From positions 1 through 64,000 of the forward strand of contig JAFKGK010000007.1 of NCBI GenBank assembly GCA_017307165.1: 64,000 bases of DNA. The letters are read 5' to 3'. Shown here piece after piece: positions 40,025-50,145 of the stretch (position 1 is the stretch's first letter; every line of letters begins with the position of its first letter). The notes beneath the pieces are model-generated. The model had not been told where the DNA came from, did no database searches, and saw only the letters and a list, made by a program, of their open reading frames with translations. Source of the stretch: Candidatus Melainabacteria bacterium. Lineage in GTDB: Bacteria; Cyanobacteriota; Vampirovibrionia; Obscuribacterales; Obscuribacteraceae. The position numbers and the translations under genes are program-made.

Positions 40025-42305
40025 ATTGGCTCTCCATCTGTTTTAGCTTGTCCTGTGCCAACCTCGATGCTGGATAAAATCTCAGTATGTCCTTGAGGGT
40101 CGCCTGATATTTTTTTGCGTCGCTAAATGTCTCCGCGAGCTTGACCTGGTACCAGAGCGCCTGCCAATTGCTAGGCTCTAAAAACAAGGCTTTATCGATG
40201 TAGCGCTGCATATCCGAAAACTGTCTCGTGCGCGAGAGATGCACGGCATAGTCGACATTGACATTTGGGTCGTTAGGAGCGAGCACTGCAGCCCGGTCCA
40301 TAGTCTGCTTGGCCGAGACGGCCTGGCCCTGCTCAAGGTAGAGCAGGCTCCAATCTGCAAGTATGCGGCCTTCGACGTCATTGGCGCCGATCTTTTTAGC
40401 CAGGGCCTGACCTCGGACATAGTAGTCATAAGCGGCTTTTAAATGCTCGGGGCGATTGAGATCCTTGGCCATTATCCTTCGGAGGTTGCCGAGCCGACCA
40501 AGGGCCGCGGCTTCATTGCGCTTGTCCTGGCTTGACTGCGCTGCCATCAGCGCCTTGTTGTAAGACAATTCGGCGGCTCTAAAGTCCCGTTTTTGCACTA
40601 GTTCTCTATCACCAGAAACAAGGCCCTGATCTACTTCGCTCTTGGTCCTGACTGCATTTGATGGCTTGAGTAAAAGCCTTTGAAACTTGTAATCGATATA
40701 AACAAGAAAATTTTCGAGGAAAGGATTGCCGAGAATACCTAGATTGTCACTCTGGAAAAAGCCTTGGTTGTCTTTTTTGGCGGTTTGAGCCGTGGTCTGG
40801 GTGTAAGTAAAATCTACTCGCTTGAGCGAACGGGCCGTGTTGCCGTTGCCAATGCCGACATTATCAATAGTCACCTTGCCCAGACGTACAGGGCGTCCAT
40901 CCAGTCCTGTACCTTCGATTGTTGCTCCTGGTTGGCCAGTGGCAGCAAACCTCTGCGCTACCTGGGCCGGCAGATTGTTAAAGGCTGCGCCCGTGTCTAC
41001 GAGCATGGCCTGTTCGAATGCGTTGTTTAGTCTTATTTTGACTACTGGGGCAGAGCGCTTGGTAAAGGTCAGTTGGGCTGCATCTACAGGCCGCGGATAA
41101 GTGTCTGCGTCATGAAAGGATAAGCGTGACTTGCCATAATCTATGACCGTGACAAAGCGTGATATGACATTGGTGCCGATGATACCGCCCAGTCGCCTGC
41201 CGAGGTGCCTTGATTGGCCGGATAGATCCATTATGCGGGCTTCTACATCGTTGAGGATGAGACTGCCTACCTCTAAACGATCGATGCTGGTGGTGTTGGT
41301 CGTGATACTGCCATTGATGGCATTTATAGCGACCTCGCCTTGCTTTACCAGCCCATTGTCGAGAGCGACGCGTCTATCTATGATGGTTTCGCTGGCACCA
41401 GTATCAAAGAGAAAATCAATCTCCTCGCCCTGGTTCAAGCGGCATTTGACGAGTATTTCTTTATGCGCGTATTCAAAGTTTGTGTCGATGGAGCGATTGA
41501 GATGCTGCGATCCACCGGGTCTATCAAACTCCATGTCCTTGAGCTCTATGCTCGATATGTCGGCAACAGTTCGCGACACGGCGATCTGCCCATCGATCTT
41601 GCGCAATATCTTTTGCGGATACATAGAGTTGTTGGTAGGTTTGTACTCGGCATACTCTATGGCTACATTGCGCTGCTGGCCTGCGGCGTTTATATCTTTA
41701 AAGGTCAAGGCCACCATCATGTAGTTGCGTTGGTCGAGATAGATCTCAAAACTATCGCTCCCGCTCTTGCTCTTAAATTGGAGCACGTGCACCGGCACGC
41801 CCTGGTAGTTAGCGTCAGGTAATTGTTCGACTGAGATCGGGCCAGACAGGTCCGGCTGCGAAATAGCACGGAGTGCTTCGAGCAAAAAACTGCCGGGTGC
41901 GGTGGTCTCGAGATTGAGCAAGCGCGCCGTCGGTAGATTGAGGTCCTGGGCCTTTTTACCCCTCGCTATCCAGGCCTCTTCGGTATTGAAACCTTCGCTG
42001 AAACCCTTGTTGCTCAGGTTAGATCCGTTGTTAGTCGCATAATCGGTATCATGATCCAGTCGCCACTTGGCTCCGTGACGCAAGAGCCTGTAGGGGCTAT
42101 TGGTTTGACCTTCTGCCTCTTGGCCGACGACGGTGAGATTGGCGCCGAGGCGAGAGATGTTTTCGTCGCCACCATATGCGGTGAGAGCTTTTTGCAAGAT
42201 GTCCGCAGTCTCGGCTATGGCCATCTGGGCAAAGCCGAGCTGAGTCGTGATGACCAGACCTAGCCCTGAGATAGCGAGCTTAGTAGCGATGCGCAAGCGC
42301 GGCAT
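39993..42305 (-). CDS. Exported protein with two retropepsin-like domains and TPRs
   Basis: 770 residues. Signal peptide (to about 'FAQMAIA'), a beta-rich first 260 residues with a lipoprotein-carrier-like pattern ('YLDQRNYMMVALTF'), then two pepsin-like aspartyl domains, each with a DTGA motif: 'FLFDTGASETIID' (about 300-312) and 'AMLVDTGAAFNN' (about 448-459), and C-terminal TPRs (about 590-755). Retropepsin-like domains of this kind usually dimerise; here two in one chain could pair. It could be a periplasmic protease. It follows kdsA after 4 bases, so it is probably in that transcript. Confidence 0.78.
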   Translation of the reverse strand: MPRLRIATKLAISGLGLVITTQLGFAQMAIAETADILQKALTAYGGDENISRLGANLTVVGQEAEGQTNSPYRLLRHGAKWRLDHDTDYATNNGSNLSNKGFSEGFNTEEAWIARGKKAQDLNLPTARLLNLETTAPGSFLLEALRAISQPDLSGPISVEQLPDANYQGVPVHVLQFKSKSGSDSFEIYLDQRNYMMVALTFKDINAAGQQRNVAIEYAEYKPTNNSMYPQKILRKIDGQIAVSRTVADISSIELKDMEFDRPGGSQHLNRSIDTNFEYAHKEILVKCRLNQGEEIDFLFDTGASETIIDRRVALDNGLVKQGEVAINAINGSITTNTTSIDRLEVGSLILNDVEARIMDLSGQSRHLGRRLGGIIGTNVISRFVTVIDYGKSRLSFHDADTYPRPVDAAQLTFTKRSAPVVKIRLNNAFEQAMLVDTGAAFNNLPAQVAQRFAATGQPGATIEGTGLDGRPVRLGKVTIDNVGIGNGNTARSLKRVDFTYTQTTAQTAKKDNQGFFQSDNLGILGNPFLENFLVYIDYKFQRLLLKPSNAVRTKSEVDQGLVSGDRELVQKRDFRAAELSYNKALMAAQSSQDKRNEAAALGRLGNLRRIMAKDLNRPEHLKAAYDYYVRGQALAKKIGANDVEGRILADWSLLYLEQGQAVSAKQTMDRAAVLAPNDPNVNVDYAVHLSRTRQFSDMQRYIDKALFLEPSNWQALWYQVKLAETFSDAKKYQATLKDILRFYPASRLAQDKLKQMESQSSSLETKPSP

Positions 42306-42309
42306 CCGG

Positions 42310-43200
42310 CTAGATCTTGGCCAGCTGAGGCTCTACGCCGCACTGTCCGGGAGCTGGCAACTGGATATCGGGATAGGTTTTGACTACGTTATAGAGGCCG
42401 ACGCATTGTTTGATCAATTCTTCGACTCTATTTAGCGGGACCTGGTTGGGGCCATCACTCTTGGCCACGTCTGGGTTGGGGTGGACTTCCATAAACATAC
42501 CGTTGGCGCCGGCAACGACTGCCGCACGCGCCAGAGTCGGGATGTACTGGCGTAGCCCGCTGCTCGAGTCGCCCTGGCCACCGGGGATCTGCACCGAGTG
42601 AGTAGCGTCAAAGATGACCGGATAGCCGGTCTCTTTCATGATCGGGATAGCGCGAAAATCGACGACGAGATTGTTGTAACCAAATGTGGTGCCGCGTTCG
42701 GTTAACAGGATGTCATTGCATCCGCTATCCACTAGTTTTTTTACGGCATTTTTCATGTCAGCCGGTGCGAGGAACTGGCCTTTTTTGATATTGACGGCCT
42801 TGCCTGTTTTTGCGGCAGCGACGAGTAAGTCGGTCTGACGGCAGAGAAAGGCAGGTATTTGCAAGATGTCGAGCACCCTGGCCGCAGGTGCACATTGCTC
42901 GGTCTCGTGGATGTCTGAGAGCACAGGCAGGTCTAGCTTGCGCTTGATGTCAGCAAGCATCTCCAGGCCTTTCTCCAGACCTGGGCCCCTGAAGCCATTG
43001 ACGGAGGTGCGATTGGCCTTGTCAAAGCTCGACTTAAAGACCAGGTTGAAATCATAGACCTTGCTCAATCTCTTGAGTTCGGTCGCAGTCGTTTCGAGGG
43101 TTTCAAAATTTTCGATCACGCAGGGACCAGCGATGATAAAAAATTTGCCGCCTTCCTGGATGGTGTGGCCACCGGCCGTGACTTTGTTGATTGCTACCAT
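42310..43200 (-). CDS. kdsA: 3-deoxy-8-phosphooctulonate synthase KdsA
   Basis: 296 residues. KdsA joins PEP and arabinose-5-phosphate to Kdo-8-phosphate for lipid A/core synthesis, so the host has an LPS-type outer membrane or related Kdo polymer. Motifs: 'FFIIAGPCVIEN' (about 20-31), 'FKSSFDKANRTS', 'GPGLEKGLEML', 'LSDIHE', 'LLTERGTTFGYNNLVVD' and 'GANGMFMEVHPNP'. The Cys in 'AGPC' is the metal ligand of the metal-dependent class; E. coli-type enzymes have Asn there. The ATG at 43200 has AAGG about 8 bases upstream. Confidence 0.92.
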   Translation of the reverse strand: MVAINKVTAGGHTIQEGGKFFIIAGPCVIENFETLETTATELKRLSKVYDFNLVFKSSFDKANRTSVNGFRGPGLEKGLEMLADIKRKLDLPVLSDIHETEQCAPAARVLDILQIPAFLCRQTDLLVAAAKTGKAVNIKKGQFLAPADMKNAVKKLVDSGCNDILLTERGTTFGYNNLVVDFRAIPIMKETGYPVIFDATHSVQIPGGQGDSSSGLRQYIPTLARAAVVAGANGMFMEVHPNPDVAKSDGPNQVPLNRVEELIKQCVGLYNVVKTYPDIQLPAPGQCGVEPQLAKI

Positions 43201-43258
43201 GGTCTAAACCTTTTCCCCTGCTCGTCTAAGTGCAGATATATTAGCAAACAGGCGCAGG

Positions 43259-43600
43259 TCAGCGGCGGCCCAGGTGCTTGACCAGCTTATAGACCGTGTG
43301 TCCAGCGCGCTGTGATACGGGCATGACCAGACCGCCCTGTATAGCTTGTTGCAACTGCGGTCTGAGGGTGCGGATGCGTTTGAGCTGTCTAGGGCCTCCA
43401 GCCATCTCAGGCAGGGTCAAGCCAAGCGGATTTTTTTCGAGTAGTTTGACGACTTTGTTTTCGGCTGGTTTTTCTGCTTGATTACTACTGCGTGCGCCAT
43501 CTTGAGTCTGATCCTGGACACTATTGCTCTTGCCCGAACCTGGCGGGCGGCCACGTTTTTTGACTGGTTCGACTATCTCGATTGGGATTTCTTCGCTCAT
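43259..43600 (-). CDS. Small AT-hook-like DNA-binding protein
   Basis: 113 residues from the ATG at 43600; the frame continues to 43642 without a good start. 'KKRGRPPGSGK' (about 14-24) is an AT-hook-type basic motif, followed by a polar linker and a C-terminal part of about 65 residues that may be a winged helix ('NPLGLTLPEMAGGPRQLKR', 'GLVMPVSQRAGHTVYKLV'). Could be a nucleoid-associated or regulatory protein. Located between kdsA and the divergent GH57 gene. Confidence 0.6.
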   Translation of the reverse strand: MSEEIPIEIVEPVKKRGRPPGSGKSNSVQDQTQDGARSSNQAEKPAENKVVKLLEKNPLGLTLPEMAGGPRQLKRIRTLRPQLQQAIQGGLVMPVSQRAGHTVYKLVKHLGRR

Positions 43601-43818
43601 GCCGTCACAAACTTCACACAATTTTGTGAAAGCATAGCGCAAACGATTAGAAAAAACGCTACTAAAGAATCATTACGTTTGGCCCTAAATAAAGGACCCG
43701 CCACGCTCGGTCTTGCTATATTCCTGGGTGTTTCTTTAGGACCTAAGCCCATAGGGTTCTGGCGTCCATTCACTGGTTCCAAAGATTTACCCATTTTGAA
43801 AAAATTGAGGTCAGGACC

Positions 43819-45507
43819 TTGAGCATCGGCTCTTTTGTATTTATGTTGCACAGCCACCTTCCTTACTACAGAAAGGCTGGCATGTGGCCGTTCGGAGAAG
43901 AATCGGTCTACGAATGTATGGCCGAGACCTACATACCTCTGCTCAATGCGGTCGACGATCTCTTGCAAGAAGGGCTCCAGGCCAAATTGACCGTGGGTCT
44001 TACTCCCGTGCTGTGCGAGCAACTTGCGGACGAGCATACAAAAAAAGGTTTTGAGACCTACCTCACCCAGCGCATCACGGCTGCCGAAAAGGATGAGGCC
44101 AAGTATCGCAATATGGGTACTGCTCCTAATCCGGAGTATCACCACCTCGCACGTTTTTACCTCAACTGGTTCAAGTCCATCGAGCGTGACTTTAAAGAGC
44201 GCTGGGGCCGTGATTTGATTGCTGGCTTCAAAAAGATGCAGGATGCTGGCGCTATCGAGATCACTACCTCGGCTGCCACCCATTGTTTTTCGCCTTTGCT
44301 CGAGCAGGATGATTCGATCCTCGGTCAATACAAGACCGGCGTAGCAAATTACAAAAAATTCTTTGGCAAAGACCCCAAGGGTTTTTGGCTGCCTGAGTGC
44401 GCCTACCGCCCTGCTCAAAATGGTCGCGCAGGTGTCGACAAATGGCTATATGAAGCTGGACTCAAATACTTCTTTACCGAATCCTTTGTCATCCAGGGCT
44501 CCAAGAGCGCAGAGTCGAGACGCATGATCGGGCCCTATGGTTCGATCCAGCATATCCCTACTCGTGGAGTGAAAGATTCGGGCAACGATACTTTTGAGGC
44601 CTTTTGGCTCAAAGAGTACCCGGTAGCAGTCATGGGCCGTCACGAGCAAGCCGGTTACCAGGTCTGGTCCGCTGATCATGGATATCCTGGCGATCCAAAC
44701 TATAGAGAGTTTCACAAAAAGGACGACAGCTCCGGCCTGCATTTTTGGAGATTGACCTCCAAAAATACCGATCTAGGCGCTAAGGAACTCTACAATCCCG
44801 AGACTGCCGCCAATCAGATCAAGCAAAATGCTGATCATTACGTGGGCTTTGTACAACAAGCCCTAACGGATCACCTCAAGGAGACCGGTAAGCCTGGCAT
44901 GATCATGGTGTCCTTTGACACCGAGCTCTTTGGTCACTGGTGGTTTGAAGGCGTAAGCTGGCTCAAGGATGTCATCCGCAAGCTCAAGACTTATACGGCT
45001 GTGACTATGAAGACTGCTGGCGAGTATCTCGAAGAGTGCCCGCCCGAGCGTTCGATCGAATTGCCCGAATCCTCCTGGGGTTCTGGTGGCCACTATCAAG
45101 TCTGGCTCAATCCGCAGACCGAATTTATGTGGCCCATTATCCATAGCTGCGAAAAGCGCACTATCGACATCTTGCACAAATACGAAGGTCAAAAGCCCGA
45201 TGCGCTTACACAAAAGGCGCTCGATCAGTTGGTCCGCGAAAAAGTATTGCTCGAGTCTTCTGACTGGCCATTTTTGGTTACCACCGGCCAGGCCAAGGAT
45301 TATGCGACCGAAAGATTTGAGGAGCACGTCGAGCGTTTCAATCAAGTGGCCGACATGCTCGAATCGGGCAAGATCGACGAGTCAAAACTGGCTGCTATTG
45401 CCGACATCGACATCATCTTTGCCGAGATAGACACAGCCAATTTTGTGCTGGCCGAAAAACTGCCAGCCGAAGCCGCAGCTTCCCATCACATAACTCAGCT
45501 CAATTAA
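43819..45507 (+). CDS. Glycoside hydrolase family 57 protein (alpha-glucan branching enzyme type)
   Basis: 562 residues with a TTG start at 43819 supported by GAGG 8 bases upstream. GH57 signature 'FMLHSHLPYYRKAGMWPFGE' opens the protein (HSHLPY), 'FWLPECAYRP' (about 189-198) holds the catalytic Glu, and 'VSFDTELFGHWWFEG' (about 364-378) the catalytic Asp. The C-terminal ~200 residues are helical, as in the DUF1957 region of branching enzymes. It likely makes alpha-1,6 branches in glycogen; alpha-amylase activity is the alternative. Pyruvate kinase follows 25 bases later. Confidence 0.88.
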   Translation: MSIGSFVFMLHSHLPYYRKAGMWPFGEESVYECMAETYIPLLNAVDDLLQEGLQAKLTVGLTPVLCEQLADEHTKKGFETYLTQRITAAEKDEAKYRNMGTAPNPEYHHLARFYLNWFKSIERDFKERWGRDLIAGFKKMQDAGAIEITTSAATHCFSPLLEQDDSILGQYKTGVANYKKFFGKDPKGFWLPECAYRPAQNGRAGVDKWLYEAGLKYFFTESFVIQGSKSAESRRMIGPYGSIQHIPTRGVKDSGNDTFEAFWLKEYPVAVMGRHEQAGYQVWSADHGYPGDPNYREFHKKDDSSGLHFWRLTSKNTDLGAKELYNPETAANQIKQNADHYVGFVQQALTDHLKETGKPGMIMVSFDTELFGHWWFEGVSWLKDVIRKLKTYTAVTMKTAGEYLEECPPERSIELPESSWGSGGHYQVWLNPQTEFMWPIIHSCEKRTIDILHKYEGQKPDALTQKALDQLVREKVLLESSDWPFLVTTGQAKDYATERFEEHVERFNQVADMLESGKIDESKLAAIADIDIIFAEIDTANFVLAEKLPAEAAASHHITQLN

Positions 45508-45532
45508 TCAATAAACCACAGGAAACAGCGTG

Positions 45533-46984
45533 ATGAAGATCACTCGTACAAAGATTATCGCGACTATCGGTCCGGCTTGTAGAGATCCCGAAGTCTTGTC
45601 CGAAATGATCTCGGCTGGCATGGATGTCGCCCGCATCAACTGTTCGCATTCCACACCCGAATTTATCGAATCGGTGGTGGCTGATGTGAGAGAGATCAGC
45701 GCCAAGATGGATGTGCCGGTCGGCATTTTGCTGGATTTATCCGGTCCCAAATTGCGTACCGGCAAGTTGAAAGACGGCACACCGGTCAAGCTAGTGAAAG
45801 GCAATCGCTTTACGCTCACCGCCAACAAGATCGAAGGCGACGAGACCATTGTTTCGACCAGCTATGCCACTCTGGCCGCCGATGTTAAGCCTGGCGATAC
45901 CATCCTCCTCGATGATGGTTTGATAGAGTTGCGAGTGGTCACCACCAATGGTACCGATGCCGAGTGCGAGGTCATCACCGGCGGCGTCCTCAAAAATCAT
46001 CAAGGGCTCAATATCCCTGGTGTCAAGCTTTCTATCCCTGCACTGACCGAAAAAGACCGTGCCGATCTCAAGGTCGGTCTAAAATGCGAAGTCGACTTTG
46101 TCGCTCTCTCTTTTGTGCGCGATGCACAGGACATCATCGATCTCAAGGATGCTATCGGCGATCACTGGCCGCCGGTCATGGTCATCGCCAAACTCGAAAA
46201 ACCAGAGGCTGTCGATCATCTCGAAGAAATCCTTGATGTCACAGATGGTGTCATGATCGCTCGTGGCGATCTGGGCGTAGAGCTTCCGCCGGAGCGAGTC
46301 CCGCCCGTGCAAAAGCTCATCACCAGTCGAGCCAATGCCAAGGGTAAGCCAGTCATCACTGCTACGCAGATGCTCGACTCTATGGCCAATAATCCGCGTC
46401 CGACCCGAGCCGAAGCCTCGGACGTGGCTAACGCTGTATTTGAAGGCACGGATGCCGTCATGCTTTCCGAAGAATCCGCCATGGGTTCGTATCCTGTCGA
46501 AACCGTGACGATGATGGATCGCATCTGCTTTGCCGCTGAGTCTTCTCAAGATCGTAGCAAGCTCCATGAGCATCCTCTGCGTACCAGTGCCCATGCTATC
46601 GCTCACGCCGCTTGCGCCATGGCCGTCGACATGAATGCCCGCGTCATTGCTGCCTTCACAAAATCAGGCTCGACTGCGCGGCTCATCTCACAATTTAAGC
46701 CTCCTGCGCCAATCATCGCTTTGACTCAGTTGACACATGTATACCGTCAGTTGACCCTGACCTGGGGCACAACTCCAGTGATGCTCACCGAGGTCTCCGA
46801 CTCAGAGTCCACCCTGGCTATGGTCGAAGAGACCCTGTTGCGTCACAATTTTGTGACACCGCAGGACAATATAATCATCTCTGGCGGCTTGCCCATCGCA
46901 GCTCGTGGTCCGGCAAACTTTGTCAAATTGTCCACAGTCTCGCCCAAGACCCCTGCTGCTTTTTGGCAGCTCAAAGGCATCTAA
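45533..46984 (+). CDS. pyk: Pyruvate kinase
   Basis: 483 residues from the ATG at 45533 (a GTG lies just before it). The enzyme transfers phosphate from PEP to ADP in glycolysis. Seen: 'RTKIIATIGPACRDPE', 'MDVARINCSHSTPE', the substrate loop 'LSGPKLRTGKL', 'VMVIAKLEKPEAVDHLEEI' (with the catalytic Lys region), 'GVMIARGDLGVELPPE' and 'NARVIAAFTKSGSTARL'. Standard length, with a normal C-terminal domain. Follows the GH57 gene, so both may be co-transcribed as glycogen/glycolysis genes. Confidence 0.94.
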   Translation: MKITRTKIIATIGPACRDPEVLSEMISAGMDVARINCSHSTPEFIESVVADVREISAKMDVPVGILLDLSGPKLRTGKLKDGTPVKLVKGNRFTLTANKIEGDETIVSTSYATLAADVKPGDTILLDDGLIELRVVTTNGTDAECEVITGGVLKNHQGLNIPGVKLSIPALTEKDRADLKVGLKCEVDFVALSFVRDAQDIIDLKDAIGDHWPPVMVIAKLEKPEAVDHLEEILDVTDGVMIARGDLGVELPPERVPPVQKLITSRANAKGKPVITATQMLDSMANNPRPTRAEASDVANAVFEGTDAVMLSEESAMGSYPVETVTMMDRICFAAESSQDRSKLHEHPLRTSAHAIAHAACAMAVDMNARVIAAFTKSGSTARLISQFKPPAPIIALTQLTHVYRQLTLTWGTTPVMLTEVSDSESTLAMVEETLLRHNFVTPQDNIIISGGLPIAARGPANFVKLSTVSPKTPAAFWQLKGI

Positions 46985-46993
46985 AATATATAA

Positions 46994-47662
46994 CTAGACC
47001 TGCTCTTGCGGCTTGATCACGTAGGCGCAAATCGGATCATTGCGCAGGATGTATTTTTCGCGCGTCACTGGGACCTGGAGCAAAGATTCCATCATCTGGG
47101 GCTCCATGGCGCAAAGCTGGCGATATTTGTCGGCCATCTCGTGCACTGCGCAGTGCCTTTGATAGACAATAAAATTGCCGTTGGGCAGAGCTTCCCATTC
47201 GGTCATGTAGCCTTCTTCGGAAAAAATCTTGGCTACTTCTGCGACCCTCTCAGCTAAAGTTTTGTTTTCGACTCTTGCCTTCAATCTTTCCAATCTTTTC
47301 TTATTGCGAATGCTCAAGAGATCCATCACGCCCTTGGAACCCGATTGCTCATAAATCGCATCCAAAAGATCAAGGGCCAGGGTCGAGCCTGCTTGAGGAA
47401 AAAGACTCGCGGCCTTGTCCGAAAGTTTGTACTTATATGTAGGACGACCACGCTCTTGTCTGACCATGCGCGAAAGGATCAGACCGTCCTTTTGCAGGCC
47501 CACCAGATGGCGGCGGACGGCCATGCTTGTGATCTTGAGCATGTCGCAGAGATCGTTGACCGTGAGCTCGCCTGCTTTTTTGAGGTGCAGCAGGATGGCT
47601 TCCTGGGTCTTGGCTGGGCTGTCGCTGAGATTGGTGATCATGTGCCTGGGTGTCAAAGTCAT
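46994..47662 (-). CDS. sufR: SufR-type Fe-S-dependent transcriptional repressor
   Basis: 222 residues. N-terminal winged helix ('GELTVNDLCDMLKITSMAVR', 'VRQERGRPTYKYKLS' wing) and three C-terminal cysteines: Cys171, Cys184 and Cys212, spaced x12 and x27, as expected for the cluster-binding part of SufR. In cyanobacteria SufR with a 4Fe-4S cluster represses the sufBCDS operon, which is divergent from it; the same arrangement is seen here with sufC on the other strand. Convergent with pyk at 9 bases. Confidence 0.87.
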   Translation of the reverse strand: MTLTPRHMITNLSDSPAKTQEAILLHLKKAGELTVNDLCDMLKITSMAVRRHLVGLQKDGLILSRMVRQERGRPTYKYKLSDKAASLFPQAGSTLALDLLDAIYEQSGSKGVMDLLSIRNKKRLERLKARVENKTLAERVAEVAKIFSEEGYMTEWEALPNGNFIVYQRHCAVHEMADKYRQLCAMEPQMMESLLQVPVTREKYILRNDPICAYVIKPQEQV

Positions 47663-47747
47663 AAGGGAAGCTAAATATGCCAGCTAAGGCACTGTATTTT
47701 TGATAATATACTTTTGATACTATTTTATCTATAAAATGCCAGGCCGC

Positions 47748-47764
47748 AAAGGTTGGAAACCTTT
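47748..47764. promoter_or_regulatory. Inverted repeat between sufR and sufC, candidate SufR operator
   Basis: AAAGGTT-GGA-AACCTTT is a perfect 7-bp dyad in the 179 bases between the divergent genes. A second weaker dyad, TGCCA/TGGCA, lies at 47773-47789. The CAAC-N6-GTTG site of cyanobacterial SufR is not present, so the binding claim is inference from position. Confidence 0.4.
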
Positions 47765-47841
47765 AAGGTAGTTGCCAGGGGAAATGGCAGGCATTTAAAG
47801 ATATGATTTGACAGCTATATACGCTATACGAGGACTCAGGC

Positions 47842-48609
47842 ATGACCGCCAAACAACCGATACTACAAATCATCGATTTGCACGCCAAAGTCGAGGACAA
47901 AGAGATCCTCAAAGGCGTCAATCTGACGATCAATGGCGGCGAAGTCCACGCGATCATGGGGCGCAATGGCTCCGGCAAATCCACTCTTTCTTATACATTG
48001 ATGGGCCATCCGCGTTATCAGGTGACCTCCGGCAAGATGCTCTACAAGGGCCAGGAGATCTCCGAGATGAGCCCCGACGAGCGTGCCAAGCTCGGTCTCG
48101 CATTAGCTTTTCAGTATCCCGTGGCAATCCCTGGCGTTTCGGTCTCCAACTTTTTGAGAGCTACGACCAAGGCTGTCCGTGGCAAGGAGATTCCCGTCAA
48201 AGAGTTCCGCCAAGAGCTCAAGGCCCAGATGGCCAAATTGGGCGTCAAGGACGAGTTTCTTTCGCGCTACATCAATGATGGTTTTAGCGGTGGCGAAAAG
48301 AAACGCATCGAGATCCTCCAGTTGTCTTTGCTCAAGCCTGCTCTCGCTATCCTGGACGAGACCGATTCCGGCCTCGACATCGACGCCCTCAAGACCGTAT
48401 CCGAAGGCATCAATGCTCTTGCTACCCCAGAGACCGGCATCCTATTGATCACGCACTACCAGCGTCTCCTCAACTATGTCCAACCCCAGTTTGTCCATGT
48501 CTTCCAGGACGGTCAGATCCTCAAGTCCGGCGGTCCAGACTTGGCCCTCGAGCTCGAAGAACGCGGCTATGACTGGGTACAGCCAAGTCCTGCAGTTGCC
48601 GCCAAGTAA
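47842..48609 (+). CDS. sufC: Fe-S cluster assembly ATPase SufC
   Basis: 255 residues. ABC-type ATPase of the SufBCD scaffold. Walker A 'GRNGSGKST' (about 38-46), the SufC ABC signature '[13 protein letters not shown]' and Walker B '[12 protein letters not shown]'. The ATG at 47842 has GAGG about 8 bases upstream. It is first in an operon whose order C-B-D differs from the more common B-C-D. Regulated most likely by SufR, encoded upstream on the other strand. Confidence 0.95.
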   Translation: MTAKQPILQIIDLHAKVEDKEILKGVNLTINGGEVHAIMGRNGSGKSTLSYTLMGHPRYQVTSGKMLYKGQEISEMSPDERAKLGLALAFQYPVAIPGVSVSNFLRATTKAVRGKEIPVKEFRQELKAQMAKLGVKDEFLSRYINDGFSGGEKKRIEILQLSLLKPALAILDETDSGLDIDALKTVSEGINALATPETGILLITHYQRLLNYVQPQFVHVFQDGQILKSGGPDLALELEERGYDWVQPSPAVAAK

Positions 48610-48664
48610 GGGGTCAGGCTAGCTAGAAGCTAGAAAATTTCGATTTATCCACGAGGAATTCCAC

Positions 48665-50092
48665 ATGTCGACAGATCTCACCCAGGGCAAGGCATCTCTC
48701 AATGAGATGGGCAATGACTACCAGTATGGTTTTAGAGACAAAGAAGACTATGTCTTTAAGTCTGGTCGCGGCCTGACAAAGGAGATCGTCACCAAGATTT
48801 CTGAAATGAAAAATGAGCCGCAGTGGATGCTCGATTTTCGTCTCAAGGCTCTCGATGTATTTCTCAAGAAGCCCATGCCGACCTGGGGCAATTGCGATCT
48901 GCTCAATGCCATCGATTTCGAAAATATCTACTACTACATCAAGCCTTCCGAAAAGCAAGAAAAGAGTTGGGATGAAGTGCCCGAGGGGATCAAGAATACC
49001 TTCGATCGTCTGGGTATTCCCGAAGCCGAACGCAAGTTTTTGGCCGGGGTAACCGCTCAATACGAGTCCGAAGTCGTCTATCACTCCATCCGCGAAGACC
49101 TCGAAGCTCAGGGCGTTGTCTTTCTCGACATGGACTCAGGCTTGAGAGAGCACGAAGAAATCGTCAAAAAGCACTTTGCCTCTGTTATTCCAATCGCCGA
49201 CAACAAATTTAGCGCTCTCAACTCTGCCGTTTGGTCTGGTGGGTCTTTTGTCTGGGTGCCTGCTGGCGTCAAAGTCGAGATACCCTTGCAAGCATATTTT
49301 CGTATCAATGCCGAAAACATGGGGCAATTTGAACGCACCCTGATTATTGCCGAGCCTGGTTCTTTTGTGCACTATATCGAGGGCTGCACGGCGCCTACTT
49401 ATTCGACTGACTCTCTGCACTCGGCAGTGGTCGAATTGATCGCTAAGCCCGGCGCTCACATCCGTTACACCACCATTCAAAACTGGTCGCGCAATGTCTA
49501 CAATCTAGTGACCAAGCGTGCTGTGGCTCAGGCTGATGCAAAAGTCGAGTGGGTCGACGGTAATTTGGGCAGCAAACTGACCATGAAATATCCTGCCATC
49601 TATCTGACTGGACCTAGAGCTCATGGAGAGGTGCTTTCTATCGCCTTTGCCGGCAACGATCAACACCAGGATGCAGGCGCCAAGATCATCCACGCTGCGC
49701 CTGATACCTCATCCATGATCGTGTCCAAGTCCATCTCCAAAAATGGCGGTCGTACCAGCTATCGCGGTCTGATCAAAGTGGCTCCCAATGCCACTGGAGT
49801 CAAGTCTTCGGTCAAGTGCGATGCTCTCCTTTTGGATGAGGACTCACGCTCCGATACATACCCGACGATGGAAATAGACGAGAAGAACGTCACCATCGAG
49901 CACGAAGCCTCCGTCTCCAAGGTTGGCGAAGAGCAGCTCTTTTATCTGATGAGCCGCGGCCTGAGTCAAGATGAGGCCACAGCCATGATTGTCAACGGTT
50001 TCTTTGAGCCTTTTACAAAAGAACTGCCCCTCGAATACGCCGTTGAGCTCAATCGACTGATCCAGCTCGAAATGGAAGGCTCGGTCGGTTAA
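48665..50092 (+). CDS. sufB: Fe-S cluster assembly protein SufB
   Basis: 475 residues, full length. SufB is the main scaffold and receives sulfur. Motifs: 'NFDHWQ'-like core is replaced by the usual SufB '[13 protein letters not shown]', '[20 protein letters not shown]' region with its conserved Cys, and '[22 protein letters not shown]'. GAGGAATTCCAC precedes the ATG. It lies 55 bases after sufC. Confidence 0.95.
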   Translation: MSTDLTQGKASLNEMGNDYQYGFRDKEDYVFKSGRGLTKEIVTKISEMKNEPQWMLDFRLKALDVFLKKPMPTWGNCDLLNAIDFENIYYYIKPSEKQEKSWDEVPEGIKNTFDRLGIPEAERKFLAGVTAQYESEVVYHSIREDLEAQGVVFLDMDSGLREHEEIVKKHFASVIPIADNKFSALNSAVWSGGSFVWVPAGVKVEIPLQAYFRINAENMGQFERTLIIAEPGSFVHYIEGCTAPTYSTDSLHSAVVELIAKPGAHIRYTTIQNWSRNVYNLVTKRAVAQADAKVEWVDGNLGSKLTMKYPAIYLTGPRAHGEVLSIAFAGNDQHQDAGAKIIHAAPDTSSMIVSKSISKNGGRTSYRGLIKVAPNATGVKSSVKCDALLLDEDSRSDTYPTMEIDEKNVTIEHEASVSKVGEEQLFYLMSRGLSQDEATAMIVNGFFEPFTKELPLEYAVELNRLIQLEMEGSVG

Positions 50093-50145
50093 TCATTAGT
50101 GCGGTTCTAGTTTTAAAACAATTTTGCTTGGGAGATAAAAGGGAA

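Noticed and set aside
43597..44418. 273-codon minus-strand frame over the GH57 gene
   Set aside because: The plus-strand GH57 protein has all catalytic motifs; this frame has no recognisable domain.
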